In this document: positions 6,988-14,671 of the stretch, piece by piece | How positions within the stretch are numbered: position 1 is the stretch's first letter | How the letters are laid out: each line of letters opens with the position of its first letter | Assembly: GCA_035260485.1 (NCBI GenBank) | Contig: DATFVC010000086.1 | Span: forward strand, 1 to 18,557 | From: VRUE01 sp035260485 | GTDB taxonomy: Bacteria > Actinomycetota > Thermoleophilia > Solirubrobacterales > 70-9 | Direction of reading: 5' to 3' | Length of the DNA: 18,557 nt | The notes under the pieces: generated by a model | Seen by the model: only the letters and a program-made list of their open reading frames with translations | Told to the model about the DNA's origin: nothing | Database searches by the model: none | Translations under genes and position numbers: made by a program

Positions 6988-8370
6988 ATGCAGCCGACCG
7001 TCTCAGAGCTTCCCGGCTCACGCGTCAGCGTCGAGGTCGAGGTCCCGGCCGCCGACGTCGATCGCGCCGTGGGCCGCGCCGCGCGCACCCTGGCGCGGGA
7101 GATGCGAATGCCGGGCTTTCGCAAGGGCAAGGCGCCGCCCTCGCTGGTGACCCAGCGAGTCGGTTTCCCCGCCGTGCTCGAGGAGGCGATCCGCGAGGCG
7201 CTGCCCGAGTGGTATGAACGAGCCCTGCTCGGCTCTGGCATCGCGCCGGTCGGCGATCCCAGCGTCGAGGTCGTCTCGACCCCCGAGGCCGAGGGCGAGC
7301 CGCTCGCCTTCAAGTTCGAGATCGGCGTCAGGCCCAAGGCCGAGCTCGGCGAGTACAAGGGCCTCGAGGTGGGGCGGGCCGAGCCCGAGCCGCCGGCGGA
7401 GCTCGTCGAGCGTGAGGTCGAGCGGATCCGCGAAGGCTTCGCCAAGCTGGAGCCCGTCGATCGCGCCGCTGCCGAGGGCGACGTGCTCCTGGTCGATTTC
7501 GAGGGTCTGCTCGACGGCAAGGCCTTCGAGGGGGGCAAGGCAAGCGACTACCTGTTGGAGCTCGGTGGTGGCCAGCTGATCGAGGGCTTCGAGGAGCAGT
7601 TGAGCGCCGCCATGGCCGGCGAGACGCGCAAGGTCGAGGTCACCTTCCCCGACGATTACCAGGCCGAGCAGCTGGCGGGAGAAGACGCGGTCTTCACGGT
7701 CGAAGTGAAAGAGGTGCGGGAAAAGGTGCTGCCCGAGCTCGATGACGACTTCGCCTCCGAGGCCTCCGAGTTCGACACGCTGGAGGAGCTGCGGTCCGAC
7801 ATCACCGAGCGCCTCGCGGAGGCGGTCGGCCAGCGGGCTGAGCAGGACTTCCGCGTTGCCGCGGTCGACGCCGCGGCCGCCGCAGCGAGTCTGAGTCTGC
7901 CGGACGAGCTCGCGACCACCCGCGCCACCGAGCGCTGGGAGCGGGTCGAGCGCCAGCTCGCGGGGCGTGGCATGAGCCCGGATTCCTTCCTGCAGATGCA
8001 GGGCAAAACGCGCGAGCAGGTGATCGAGGAGTCGAGGCCCGAGGCCGAAGCGGAGCTGAAGCGCGAGGCGGTGCTGGCGGCGATCGTCGACGCCGAGGAG
8101 ATCGAGGTCTCCGAGGAGGAGATGGTCGAGGCGCTGGCCCATTCCGCCGAGCACGAGCGGACCACGCCCGAGAAGCTGTTGAAGCGCCTGCGCGAGAGCG
8201 GTCGAGACGCGATGATCCGCGACGACATCCGCTTCCGCAAGGCGATCGATTTGGTCGCCGAGTCGGCGAAGCCGATCCCGCTCGAACAGGCCGAGGCGCG
8301 CGAGAAAATCTGGACGCCGGAGAAGGAGCGCAAAGAGGCGGGCTCTCTCTGGACGCCCGACTCAGAGTGA
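6988..8370 (+). CDS. tig: Trigger factor, ribosome-associated chaperone / peptidyl-prolyl isomerase
   Basis: At 460 residues it is close to the usual family length. The N-terminal ribosome-binding domain carries MPGFRKGKAPPSLV; FRK falls at residues 44-46, the same numbers as the ribosome-docking loop of the E. coli protein. The FKBP-like PPIase domain is at ~150-245 (EGDVLLVDFEGLLDGKAFEG...GFEEQLSAAMAGETRKVEVTFPDDY). The C-terminal helical chaperone arms follow (PELDDDFASEASEFDTLEEL...), ending in a charged tail. It binds nascent chains at the ribosome exit. It lies 37 bp upstream of clpP, the common tig-clpP order. Start at 6988 has no Shine-Dalgarno. Confidence 0.97.
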   Translation: MQPTVSELPGSRVSVEVEVPAADVDRAVGRAARTLAREMRMPGFRKGKAPPSLVTQRVGFPAVLEEAIREALPEWYERALLGSGIAPVGDPSVEVVSTPEAEGEPLAFKFEIGVRPKAELGEYKGLEVGRAEPEPPAELVEREVERIREGFAKLEPVDRAAAEGDVLLVDFEGLLDGKAFEGGKASDYLLELGGGQLIEGFEEQLSAAMAGETRKVEVTFPDDYQAEQLAGEDAVFTVEVKEVREKVLPELDDDFASEASEFDTLEELRSDITERLAEAVGQRAEQDFRVAAVDAAAAAASLSLPDELATTRATERWERVERQLAGRGMSPDSFLQMQGKTREQVIEESRPEAEAELKREAVLAAIVDAEEIEVSEEEMVEALAHSAEHERTTPEKLLKRLRESGRDAMIRDDIRFRKAIDLVAESAKPIPLEQAEAREKIWTPEKERKEAGSLWTPDSE

Positions 8371-8392
8371 CGGCAGCCCGCCGGGCGCCTTC

Positions 8393-8400
8393 TATAGAGT
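8393..8400 (+). promoter_or_regulatory. Candidate -10 box (TATAGAGT) for clpP
   Basis: TATAGAGT contains both TATAGA and TAGAGT. TAGAGT (8395-8400) ends 7 nt before the clpP ATG, the spacing expected for a leaderless transcript, and there is no Shine-Dalgarno between it and the start. A TGAC core near 8368-8371, overlapping the tig stop, is a poor -35 candidate because the spacer would exceed 20 bp. Confidence 0.45.
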
Positions 8401-8407
8401 CCCGGCC

Positions 8408-8992
8408 ATGAGCCCCCTGGTTCCGATGGTGGTCGAGCAGACCTCGCGCGGCGAGCGTTCCTTCGACATCTACTCGCGCCTGCTGAACGAGCGGATCATC
8501 TTCCTCGGCACCCAGGTCAATCAGGACATCGCCAACCTGATCGTCGCCCAGCTGCTGCACCTCGAGTCCGAGGATCCGGACAAGGACATCAGCATCTACG
8601 TCAACTCGCCTGGCGGCGACGTCTACGCCGGTCTGGCGATCTACGACACGATGCAGTTCATCAAGCCCGACGTGCAGACGATCTGCGTCGGCATCGCGAT
8701 GAGCATGGGGGCGTTGTTGCTTGCCGGCGGCGCCGCCGGCAAGCGGATGTCGCTGCCGAACTCGAAGATCCTCATTCACCAGGTATCGGCGGGCTTCCAG
8801 GGCCAGGCGACCGACATCGAGATCCACGCCAAAGAGATCATCGACACCCGCCGCCGCCTCGACGAGATCATCGCCAAGCACACGAACCAGCCCTTCGAGA
8901 AGGTCACCAACGACACCGATCGCGATTACTTCATGAGTGCGGAGGAGGCGAAGGAGTACAACATCGTCGACCGCGTCATCGAACACCATTAA
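8408..8992 (+). CDS. clpP: ATP-dependent Clp protease proteolytic subunit ClpP
   Basis: 194 residues, starting near the mature N-terminus of other ClpPs with no long propeptide. The triad is intact: Ser99 in GIAMSMGALLL, His124 in LIHQVSAGFQG, Asp173 in TDRDYFMSAEEA, with the same 25- and 49-residue spacings as E. coli. The oxyanion/substrate strand region SPGGDVYAGLAIYDTM is present. One small oddity is HQV where most ClpPs have HQP. It forms the barrel that degrades proteins unfolded by ClpX (10678-11970) or ClpC/ClpA-type partners. Only one clpP is visible here; actinobacteria often carry two. Confidence 0.97.
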   Translation: MSPLVPMVVEQTSRGERSFDIYSRLLNERIIFLGTQVNQDIANLIVAQLLHLESEDPDKDISIYVNSPGGDVYAGLAIYDTMQFIKPDVQTICVGIAMSMGALLLAGGAAGKRMSLPNSKILIHQVSAGFQGQATDIEIHAKEIIDTRRRLDEIIAKHTNQPFEKVTNDTDRDYFMSAEEAKEYNIVDRVIEHH

Positions 8993-9050
8993 CCACCAAC
9001 GTTCCGCCCGTCTGCTCTGCTCTCGCTAGGGCGCAGAGAACCAGAGATGG

Positions 9051-9578
9051 ATGCGCCCTAGCTCCCGCGTCCGCGCCGGGCGGGCGGTCATAGGGATTGT
9101 CTTGCTCTTATTCGTGCCCTCTGCCGCGCGGGCGCATTCCGCCGGGGGGACTGAGTTCTACGCCCACGTCTTCCCGGTCGATGGACCGCACTGGACGCGC
9201 GGCTCCATCGGTGAATTCGGCGCACCGCGCGACGGCGGCCGCACTCACGAAGGCTTCGACATCGTCGCTGCCTGCCGCACGCCCCTGGTCGCGGTGACGA
9301 CCGGCCGAGTGCTGCGAGTCGGCTACGACCCGGTCCTCTATGGCAACTACCTGCTGATCCACGGTCAGGGCGAGGACCGCAGCTACTTCTACGCCCACCT
9401 GATCGGTCCGGCCGCGGTTCACCGCGGCGACCCCGTCTGGGCCGACGAGCGAGTCGGCTCCGTCGGCAAGACCGGCAACGCGCGCACCGTCGGCTGCCAC
9501 CTGCACTTCGAGATCCACGTCCACGGTCGCCCGATCGACCCCGAGCCCGCCCTGCACCGCTGGGACCGCTACAGCTGA
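9051..9578 (+). CDS. Secreted M23-family (LytM-type) metallopeptidase
   Basis: 175 residues with a clear signal peptide: basic start (MRPSSRVRAGR), hydrophobic core AVIGIVLLLFV and AARA cleavage region at ~28. The M23 domain has zinc ligands His66 and Asp70 in RTHEGFD, the YAHL catalytic-side His116, and HLHFE (His150, His152). All expected catalytic residues are present, so it is probably an active cell-wall endopeptidase rather than a degenerate, regulatory one. There are no SH3 or LysM domains, so it is a minimal single-domain enzyme. It lies 58 bp after clpP. A second ATG at 9047 is out of frame. Shine-Dalgarno weak. Confidence 0.92.
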   Translation: MRPSSRVRAGRAVIGIVLLLFVPSAARAHSAGGTEFYAHVFPVDGPHWTRGSIGEFGAPRDGGRTHEGFDIVAACRTPLVAVTTGRVLRVGYDPVLYGNYLLIHGQGEDRSYFYAHLIGPAAVHRGDPVWADERVGSVGKTGNARTVGCHLHFEIHVHGRPIDPEPALHRWDRYS

Positions 9579-9657
9579 GCCCATTTCGTTTGCAGTTTGC
9601 CTCTGAGCTCGTGCAGAAGATTTACATTTGGCGCACCATGCGTTGCATCTATCTGTC

Positions 9658-9663
9658 TACAGT
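9658..9663 (+). promoter_or_regulatory. Candidate -10 box (TACAGT) of the coiled-coil gene
   Basis: TACAGT ends exactly 6 nt before the ATG at 9670, within an AT-rich 91-bp gap after the M23 gene. This supports the ATG at 9670 as a leaderless start rather than the upstream TTG at 9628. The same gap contains a short tandem GTTTGC repeat near 9590-9600 of unknown meaning. Confidence 0.45.
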
Positions 9664-9669
9664 GGCAAG

Positions 9670-10026
9670 ATGATGGAGGCAATGAGAGAAAGCTGGACCG
9701 ACGCGCGGCTGGACGATTTCGCCAAGCACACCGATCGGCGATTCGACGAGGTCGACCGGCGGTTTGACGAGGTCGACAATCGCTTCGACGAGGTCGATCG
9801 GCGTTTCGCCGAGGTCGACAAACGCTTCGATGAAGTAGACCGGCGTTTCGCCGAGGTCGATCGGCGTTTCACCGAGGTCGGCACACGCTTCGACATCGTC
9901 GAACGTCGCATGGAGGGCGGTTTCAGCGAAATCAACGCTCGCTTCGACGCGATGCAGCGCACGCTGCTCCAACTCGGCGGCGGCATGCTCGTTGCCCTGA
10001 TCGGTCTGATCGCCACTCAGCTGTAG
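9670..10026 (+). CDS. Heptad-repeat coiled-coil protein with C-terminal membrane segment
   Basis: 118 residues from the ATG at 9670 (a TTG at 9628 would add 14 residues that look non-coding). Residues 23-78 are eight near-identical seven-residue units, consensus RRFDEVD, with Phe and Val at the a/d-like positions of a coiled coil and alternating Arg and Asp/Glu that could form inter-helix salt bridges. A less regular segment (RRMEGGFSEINARFDAMQR) leads to a C-terminal hydrophobic helix, LLQLGGGMLVALIGLIATQL, which should anchor it in the membrane with the coil in the cytoplasm. It resembles tail-anchored coiled-coil proteins common in this bacterial group; no function is known to me. Its stop abuts the stop of the convergent GNAT gene with no gap. 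Confidence 0.85.
   Translation: MMEAMRESWTDARLDDFAKHTDRRFDEVDRRFDEVDNRFDEVDRRFAEVDKRFDEVDRRFAEVDRRFTEVGTRFDIVERRMEGGFSEINARFDAMQRTLLQLGGGMLVALIGLIATQL
9736..9903 (+). repeat. Eight 21-bp tandem repeats encoding RRFDEVD heptads
   Basis: Eight in-frame 21-bp units, near-identical at DNA level (e.g. CGGCGTTTCGCCGAGGTCGA recurs), with variation mainly at heptad position 4 (Asp, Ala, Thr) and at positions 1 and 7. High DNA identity suggests recent unit duplication and possible copy-number variation between strains. Confidence 0.9.
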
Positions 10027-10512
10027 TCATTCGCGGCCGGGATCGCTGTCGAGCGGCCGTGACAGCAGCTCGTACTCGACCCACTCGCTGCGCTCGGCGC
10101 CGGTCCTGTCGTAGAGACGTTGAGCGGTCTCGTTGTCGGGGGCGGTGGCCCACTCGAGGTGATGGGCGCCACGTTCGCGGGCGACCGCGGCACTGGCCTC
10201 GATCAGGGCGAGGCCGATGCCCGCGCTGCGATGGGCCTCATCGACGTAGAGGTCGTTCATCAGCACCGTCTCCGCTGGGACGAGCGAGGTGAAATGCCAG
10301 TAGAGGCAGGCGTACCCGACCAGCTCCTCGTCATGCCAGGCGCCGAGCAGCACCCCGTCCTCGCTGGGAGCGAGGAAGCGGGAGAAGAAGGCTCGGTTGC
10401 GCTCTTCGTCGACGTCCTCGACCTCGTAGAAGCGCTGGTAGGCAGCGATCATCGGCAGCAGCGTCTCCAGCTGTTGCGCCGAGATCGGCTCGATTCGAAT
10501 CGCCGCTTGCAC
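10027..10512 (-). CDS. GNAT-family N-acetyltransferase
   Basis: 161 residues starting GTG at 10512. The acetyl-CoA binding motif A is LYVDEAHRSAGIGLALIEAS (residues ~88-107, matching R/QxxGxG/A), preceded by beta strands GVLLGAWHDEELVGYACLYW and followed by motif B WATAPDNETAQRLYDRTGAE. It probably acetylates a small molecule or an amino group on a protein; the acceptor cannot be told. TACCGT lies 8 nt upstream of the start and could be a leaderless -10 box. It is convergent with the coiled-coil gene (stops directly adjacent, 10026/10027) and divergent from clpX. Confidence 0.92.
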   Translation of the reverse strand: MQAAIRIEPISAQQLETLLPMIAAYQRFYEVEDVDEERNRAFFSRFLAPSEDGVLLGAWHDEELVGYACLYWHFTSLVPAETVLMNDLYVDEAHRSAGIGLALIEASAAVARERGAHHLEWATAPDNETAQRLYDRTGAERSEWVEYELLSRPLDSDPGRE

Positions 10513-10617
10513 GGCAAATCACGGTAGCGACTGGCCGCAAGGGCGCGCTCACGGGGAGGGACCACGCCACAGGCGCCGTAAACGACGGCACCGACAGGCC
10601 CGGGTTGCGGCTCCGTC

Positions 10618-10666
10618 TAAGATTTGGGGCCGCGACGCCGGTAGGCAGCTACCGTCACGCAAGGAG
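10618..10666 (+). promoter_or_regulatory. clpX promoter -10, leader hairpin and Shine-Dalgarno
   Basis: The 165-bp gap between the GNAT start and clpX holds a good -10 hexamer TAAGAT (10618-10623), a small leader hairpin CGGTAG-GCAG-CTACCG (10639-10654) and a strong Shine-Dalgarno AAGGAG (10661-10666), 11 nt before the TTG. No convincing -35 at 16-19 bp is visible. In contrast to tig, clpP and valS, clpX thus has a normal leader. Confidence 0.5.
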
Positions 10667-10677
10667 TTGATTTCGCC

Positions 10678-11970
<1,293 letters not shown>

Positions 11971-11974
11971 GGGC

Positions 11975-12076
11975 GGGGGTCGGGTGCCCCTCCCCATGAG
12001 GCCGTTGCGCAGCTGATCGCCGGTCCGCTTCGGGGCGTCTGTCCGGGAGCCTCCCGGGGAGGGGCACCCGACCCCC
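11975..12076. repeat. Long GC-rich inverted-repeat element between clpX and valS (element A)
   Basis: A perfect 21-bp inverted repeat: left arm 11975-11995 (begins GGGGGTCGGG, ends CCTCCCC) and right arm 12056-12076, with a 60-nt centre. The centre includes a small hairpin CCGGGAG/CTCCCGG (12042-12056 region). The left arm lies 4 nt after the clpX stop, and the right arm ends ~20 nt before the valS -10 box, so it fills the gap. There is no U-tract, so it is not a standard intrinsic terminator. AGGGGCGGGGG at its left edge recurs in the element inside maf. Confidence 0.75.
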
Positions 12077-12095
12077 ACGCATGCCGGTAGCTATC

Positions 12096-12101
12096 TAGAC
12101 T
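12096..12101 (+). promoter_or_regulatory. Candidate -10 box (TAGACT) for valS
   Basis: TAGACT ends 6 nt before the GTG start of valS, with no Shine-Dalgarno between them. The same hexamer recurs at 16107-16112. Spacing indicates a leaderless valS mRNA. Confidence 0.5.
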
Positions 12102-12107
12102 CGCCGC

Positions 12108-14669
12108 GTGGACACCGCGCAGCGAAAAAAGCTTGAAGGGAAGACCCGTTACGAGTCCGCTGAGGTCGAGGCGCGGATCTTCGCTGAGTGGATCGAAGGC
12201 GGTTACTTCCACCCGAAGCCGGAGGGAGATCCGGCCGACAACTTCTCGGTTGCCATCCCGCCGCCCAACGTGACCGGGGCCCTGCACATGGGCCACGCGC
12301 TGAATGGCTCGATACAAGACGCGCTGGTTCGGATGAACCGGATGCGCGGCCGCAACACGCTCTGGACGCTGGGCACCGACCACGCCGGCATCGCCACTCA
12401 GGCGGTGGTCGAGAAAGAGCTGGCGGAGGAAGGGACCTCGCGCCAGGAGCTGGGCCGCGAGGCCTTCGTCGAGCGCGTCTGGGCTTGGAAAGAGGAGTAC
12501 GGCTCGCGGATCGTCGAGCAGTACAAGCGGCTCGGCGCCTCCTGCGACTACGAGGGCGAGCGCTTCACCCTCGACGAAGACTACGTCCGCGCGGTCTACC
12601 GGGTCTTCAAGCAGCTCTACGACAAGGGCTACATCTACCGCGACTACTACATGGTCAACTGGGACCCGGGCTCGCACTCGGCGATCTCCGACCTCGAGGT
12701 CGTCAACCGCGAGGTCGAGGACACCCTCTACTCGATCGACTATCCGGTCGAGGGCTCCGACCGCGTCCTCACCGTGGCAACCGTGCGCCCGGAGACGATG
12801 CTTGCCGACAGCGCTGTCGCGGTCAATCCGGACGACGCGCGCTACGCCGACCTGGTCGGCCGATACTGCGTCTTGCCCCTGGTCGGGCGGCGTCTGCCGA
12901 TCATCGCCGACGAGCACGTCGACCCCGGGTTCGGCACCGGGGCGCTGAAGATCACCCCGGGCCACGATCCCAACGACTTCGAGATCGGCCGCAAGCACGG
13001 CCTCGAGGAGATCGGCGTGATCGGCCCCGACGGGAGGATGAGCGAGGCCGCCGGGGAGCGCTTCGTCGGCCTCGACGCCGTCGCGGCGCAGGAGGCGGTT
13101 GTGGCGGCGCTGCGCGAGGAGGGGCGGCTGCGGGCCGAGGAGCCCTACGTGCACTCGGTTCCCTTCTCGGAGCGCTCCGGCGCGCGGATCGAGCCGCTGA
13201 TCTCATTGCAGTGGTTCTGCCGCATGGACGAGCTGGCGAAGCCCGCGATCGAGGTCGTCGAGCGCGACGAGGTGCGGATAACGCCGCCGCAGTGGAAGCG
13301 TGTCTACCTCGACTGGATGCGCGAGATCAGGCCCTGGTGCGTCTCGCGCCAGCTCTGGTGGGGGCACCGGATCCCGGTCTGGTACTGCGACGCCTGCGAG
13401 GAGACGATCGTCGCCGAGGAGCCGCCTGAGCGCTGCGGCGCTTGCGGCGGCCCGTTGCGCCAGGAGGAGGACGTGCTCGACACCTGGTTCAGCTCGGCAC
13501 TCTGGCCCTTCGCGACGCTGGGCTGGCCCGAGGACACGCCGGAGCTGCGCGCCTTCTACCCGACCAGCTTCCTCACCACCGCCCGGGAGATCCTCTTCCT
13601 CTGGGTGGCGCGGATGATCATGACCGGGATCGAGTTTGCCGGCGACGTCCCCTTCCGCGACGTCTACGTGCACTCGGTGATCCAGGCCCGCGACGGGCGG
13701 CGGATGTCGAAGAGCCTCGGCACCGGCATCGACCCGCTGGAGGAAATCGACGAGCACGGCGCCGACGCGCTGCGTTTCGGCCTGCTGGCGATGTCCTCGA
13801 CCCAGGATGTGCGCTTCTCCGATGCCAAAGTCCAGCAGGGCGCTGACCTCGCCAACAAGCTCTGGAACGCGAGCCGCCTGATCCTTCTCAATGTGGCCGA
13901 GGTTGAGGCGGAGCCGCGGCCGGTCGCCATCGAGGACCGCTGGCTACTTTCGCGGCTGGAGGCGACGATCGCCTCGGTTACGGCGAAGCTGGAGGAATAC
14001 GATTTCACCCACGCCGCCCAGGAGGTCTACTCGTTCTTCTGGTCGGAGCTCTGCGACTGGTATCTGGAGATGGTCAAGCCTCGTCTCTATGAGGGCGAGG
14101 TGGAGGTCTCGGCGACGCTGCTCTGGGCGCTGGAGCGACTGCTGGCACTGCTGCACCCGATCATGCCCTTCGTCACCGAGGAGATCTGGTCCTACCACCC
14201 TTCGCGGCAGGGACACCTCACCGTCCATCCATTCCCGCGGGCGGACGATTCGCTGCGCGATGCCGAGGCGGAGGCCGAGGTGCGTGCCGGCGTCGAGCTG
14301 ACCAAGCGGCTACGCGCCTGGCGCGACCTGGTCGAGGCGCCGGCGGCGACGGTGCTGTCCGCTCGTGCCGAGGGGACCCCGCCGCAGGAGTTCGTCGGCC
14401 GCCTCGCTCGCTTCGAGTTCGACGAGGACGGGGGAGACCCCGTGGCTGCCGTCGGCCCGGTGAAGATCCTCGCTTCGGCCGAGATCGATGCCGAGGCCGT
14501 GGCCGCACGGCTCGAAGCTCGGCGCGAGGAGCTGCGCGCCGAGGTGGCGAGGGCGGAAGGCAAACTCAGCAACGAGAAGTTCGTCTCCCGGGCGCCGGCA
14601 GAGGTCGTCGAGGAGGAGCGGCAGAAGCTCGAGCGCTACCGCGCCGAGCTCGAGGAGCTCTCCGAATAG
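12108..14669 (+). CDS. valS: Valine--tRNA ligase
   Basis: 853 residues, class Ia synthetase. The HIGH signature is HMGH (60-63) in PPPNVTGALHMGHALN. The CP1 editing domain follows (~190-330: TVATVRPETMLADSAVAVNP, GTGALKITPGHDPNDFEIG), which hydrolyses misacylated Thr-tRNA(Val). A Cys-rich knuckle YCDACEE...RCGACGG precedes DTWFSSALWPF. The KMSKS signature is RMSKS (532-536). The anticodon-binding helical domain and a C-terminal coiled-coil arm (~790-853, EELRAEVARAEGKLSNEKF...) complete it. It charges tRNA(Val) with valine in the cytoplasm. The GTG start at 12108 has no Shine-Dalgarno but a well-placed TAGACT box. It is followed by folC within 2 bp. Confidence 0.98.
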   Translation: MDTAQRKKLEGKTRYESAEVEARIFAEWIEGGYFHPKPEGDPADNFSVAIPPPNVTGALHMGHALNGSIQDALVRMNRMRGRNTLWTLGTDHAGIATQAVVEKELAEEGTSRQELGREAFVERVWAWKEEYGSRIVEQYKRLGASCDYEGERFTLDEDYVRAVYRVFKQLYDKGYIYRDYYMVNWDPGSHSAISDLEVVNREVEDTLYSIDYPVEGSDRVLTVATVRPETMLADSAVAVNPDDARYADLVGRYCVLPLVGRRLPIIADEHVDPGFGTGALKITPGHDPNDFEIGRKHGLEEIGVIGPDGRMSEAAGERFVGLDAVAAQEAVVAALREEGRLRAEEPYVHSVPFSERSGARIEPLISLQWFCRMDELAKPAIEVVERDEVRITPPQWKRVYLDWMREIRPWCVSRQLWWGHRIPVWYCDACEETIVAEEPPERCGACGGPLRQEEDVLDTWFSSALWPFATLGWPEDTPELRAFYPTSFLTTAREILFLWVARMIMTGIEFAGDVPFRDVYVHSVIQARDGRRMSKSLGTGIDPLEEIDEHGADALRFGLLAMSSTQDVRFSDAKVQQGADLANKLWNASRLILLNVAEVEAEPRPVAIEDRWLLSRLEATIASVTAKLEEYDFTHAAQEVYSFFWSELCDWYLEMVKPRLYEGEVEVSATLLWALERLLALLHPIMPFVTEEIWSYHPSRQGHLTVHPFPRADDSLRDAEAEAEVRAGVELTKRLRAWRDLVEAPAATVLSARAEGTPPQEFVGRLARFEFDEDGGDPVAAVGPVKILASAEIDAEAVAARLEARREELRAEVARAEGKLSNEKFVSRAPAEVVEEERQKLERYRAELEELSE
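14652..14657 (+). promoter_or_regulatory. Candidate Shine-Dalgarno (GAGGAG) for folC inside the valS end
   Basis: GAGGAG lies 8 nt before an in-frame ATA (14666) and 14 nt before an in-frame CTG (14672). It bears on which non-standard codon starts folC. The sequence also encodes Glu-Glu of the valS coiled coil, so it may be fortuitous. Confidence 0.35.
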
Positions 14670-14671
14670 AC

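Noticed and set aside
7018..8154. 378-codon minus-strand open frame opposite tig
   Set aside because: It is the antisense shadow of a clear trigger factor gene in high-GC DNA; its translation has low complexity and no family motif.
9015..9038. CTCTGC/GCAGAG hairpin after clpP as a terminator
   Set aside because: Only a 6-bp stem with a 12-nt loop and no U-tract; expected by chance.
9628..9669. TTG start for the coiled-coil gene, adding 14 residues
   Set aside because: The added residues look non-coding, and TACAGT is placed 6 nt before the ATG at 9670.
9736..9903. Tandem 21-bp repeats as a CRISPR array
   Set aside because: There are no spacers; the units are directly adjacent, in frame and encode a coiled coil.
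12188..13429. 413-codon plus-strand frame within valS
   Set aside because: Out-of-frame shadow, very Arg-rich, inside an unmistakable ValS.
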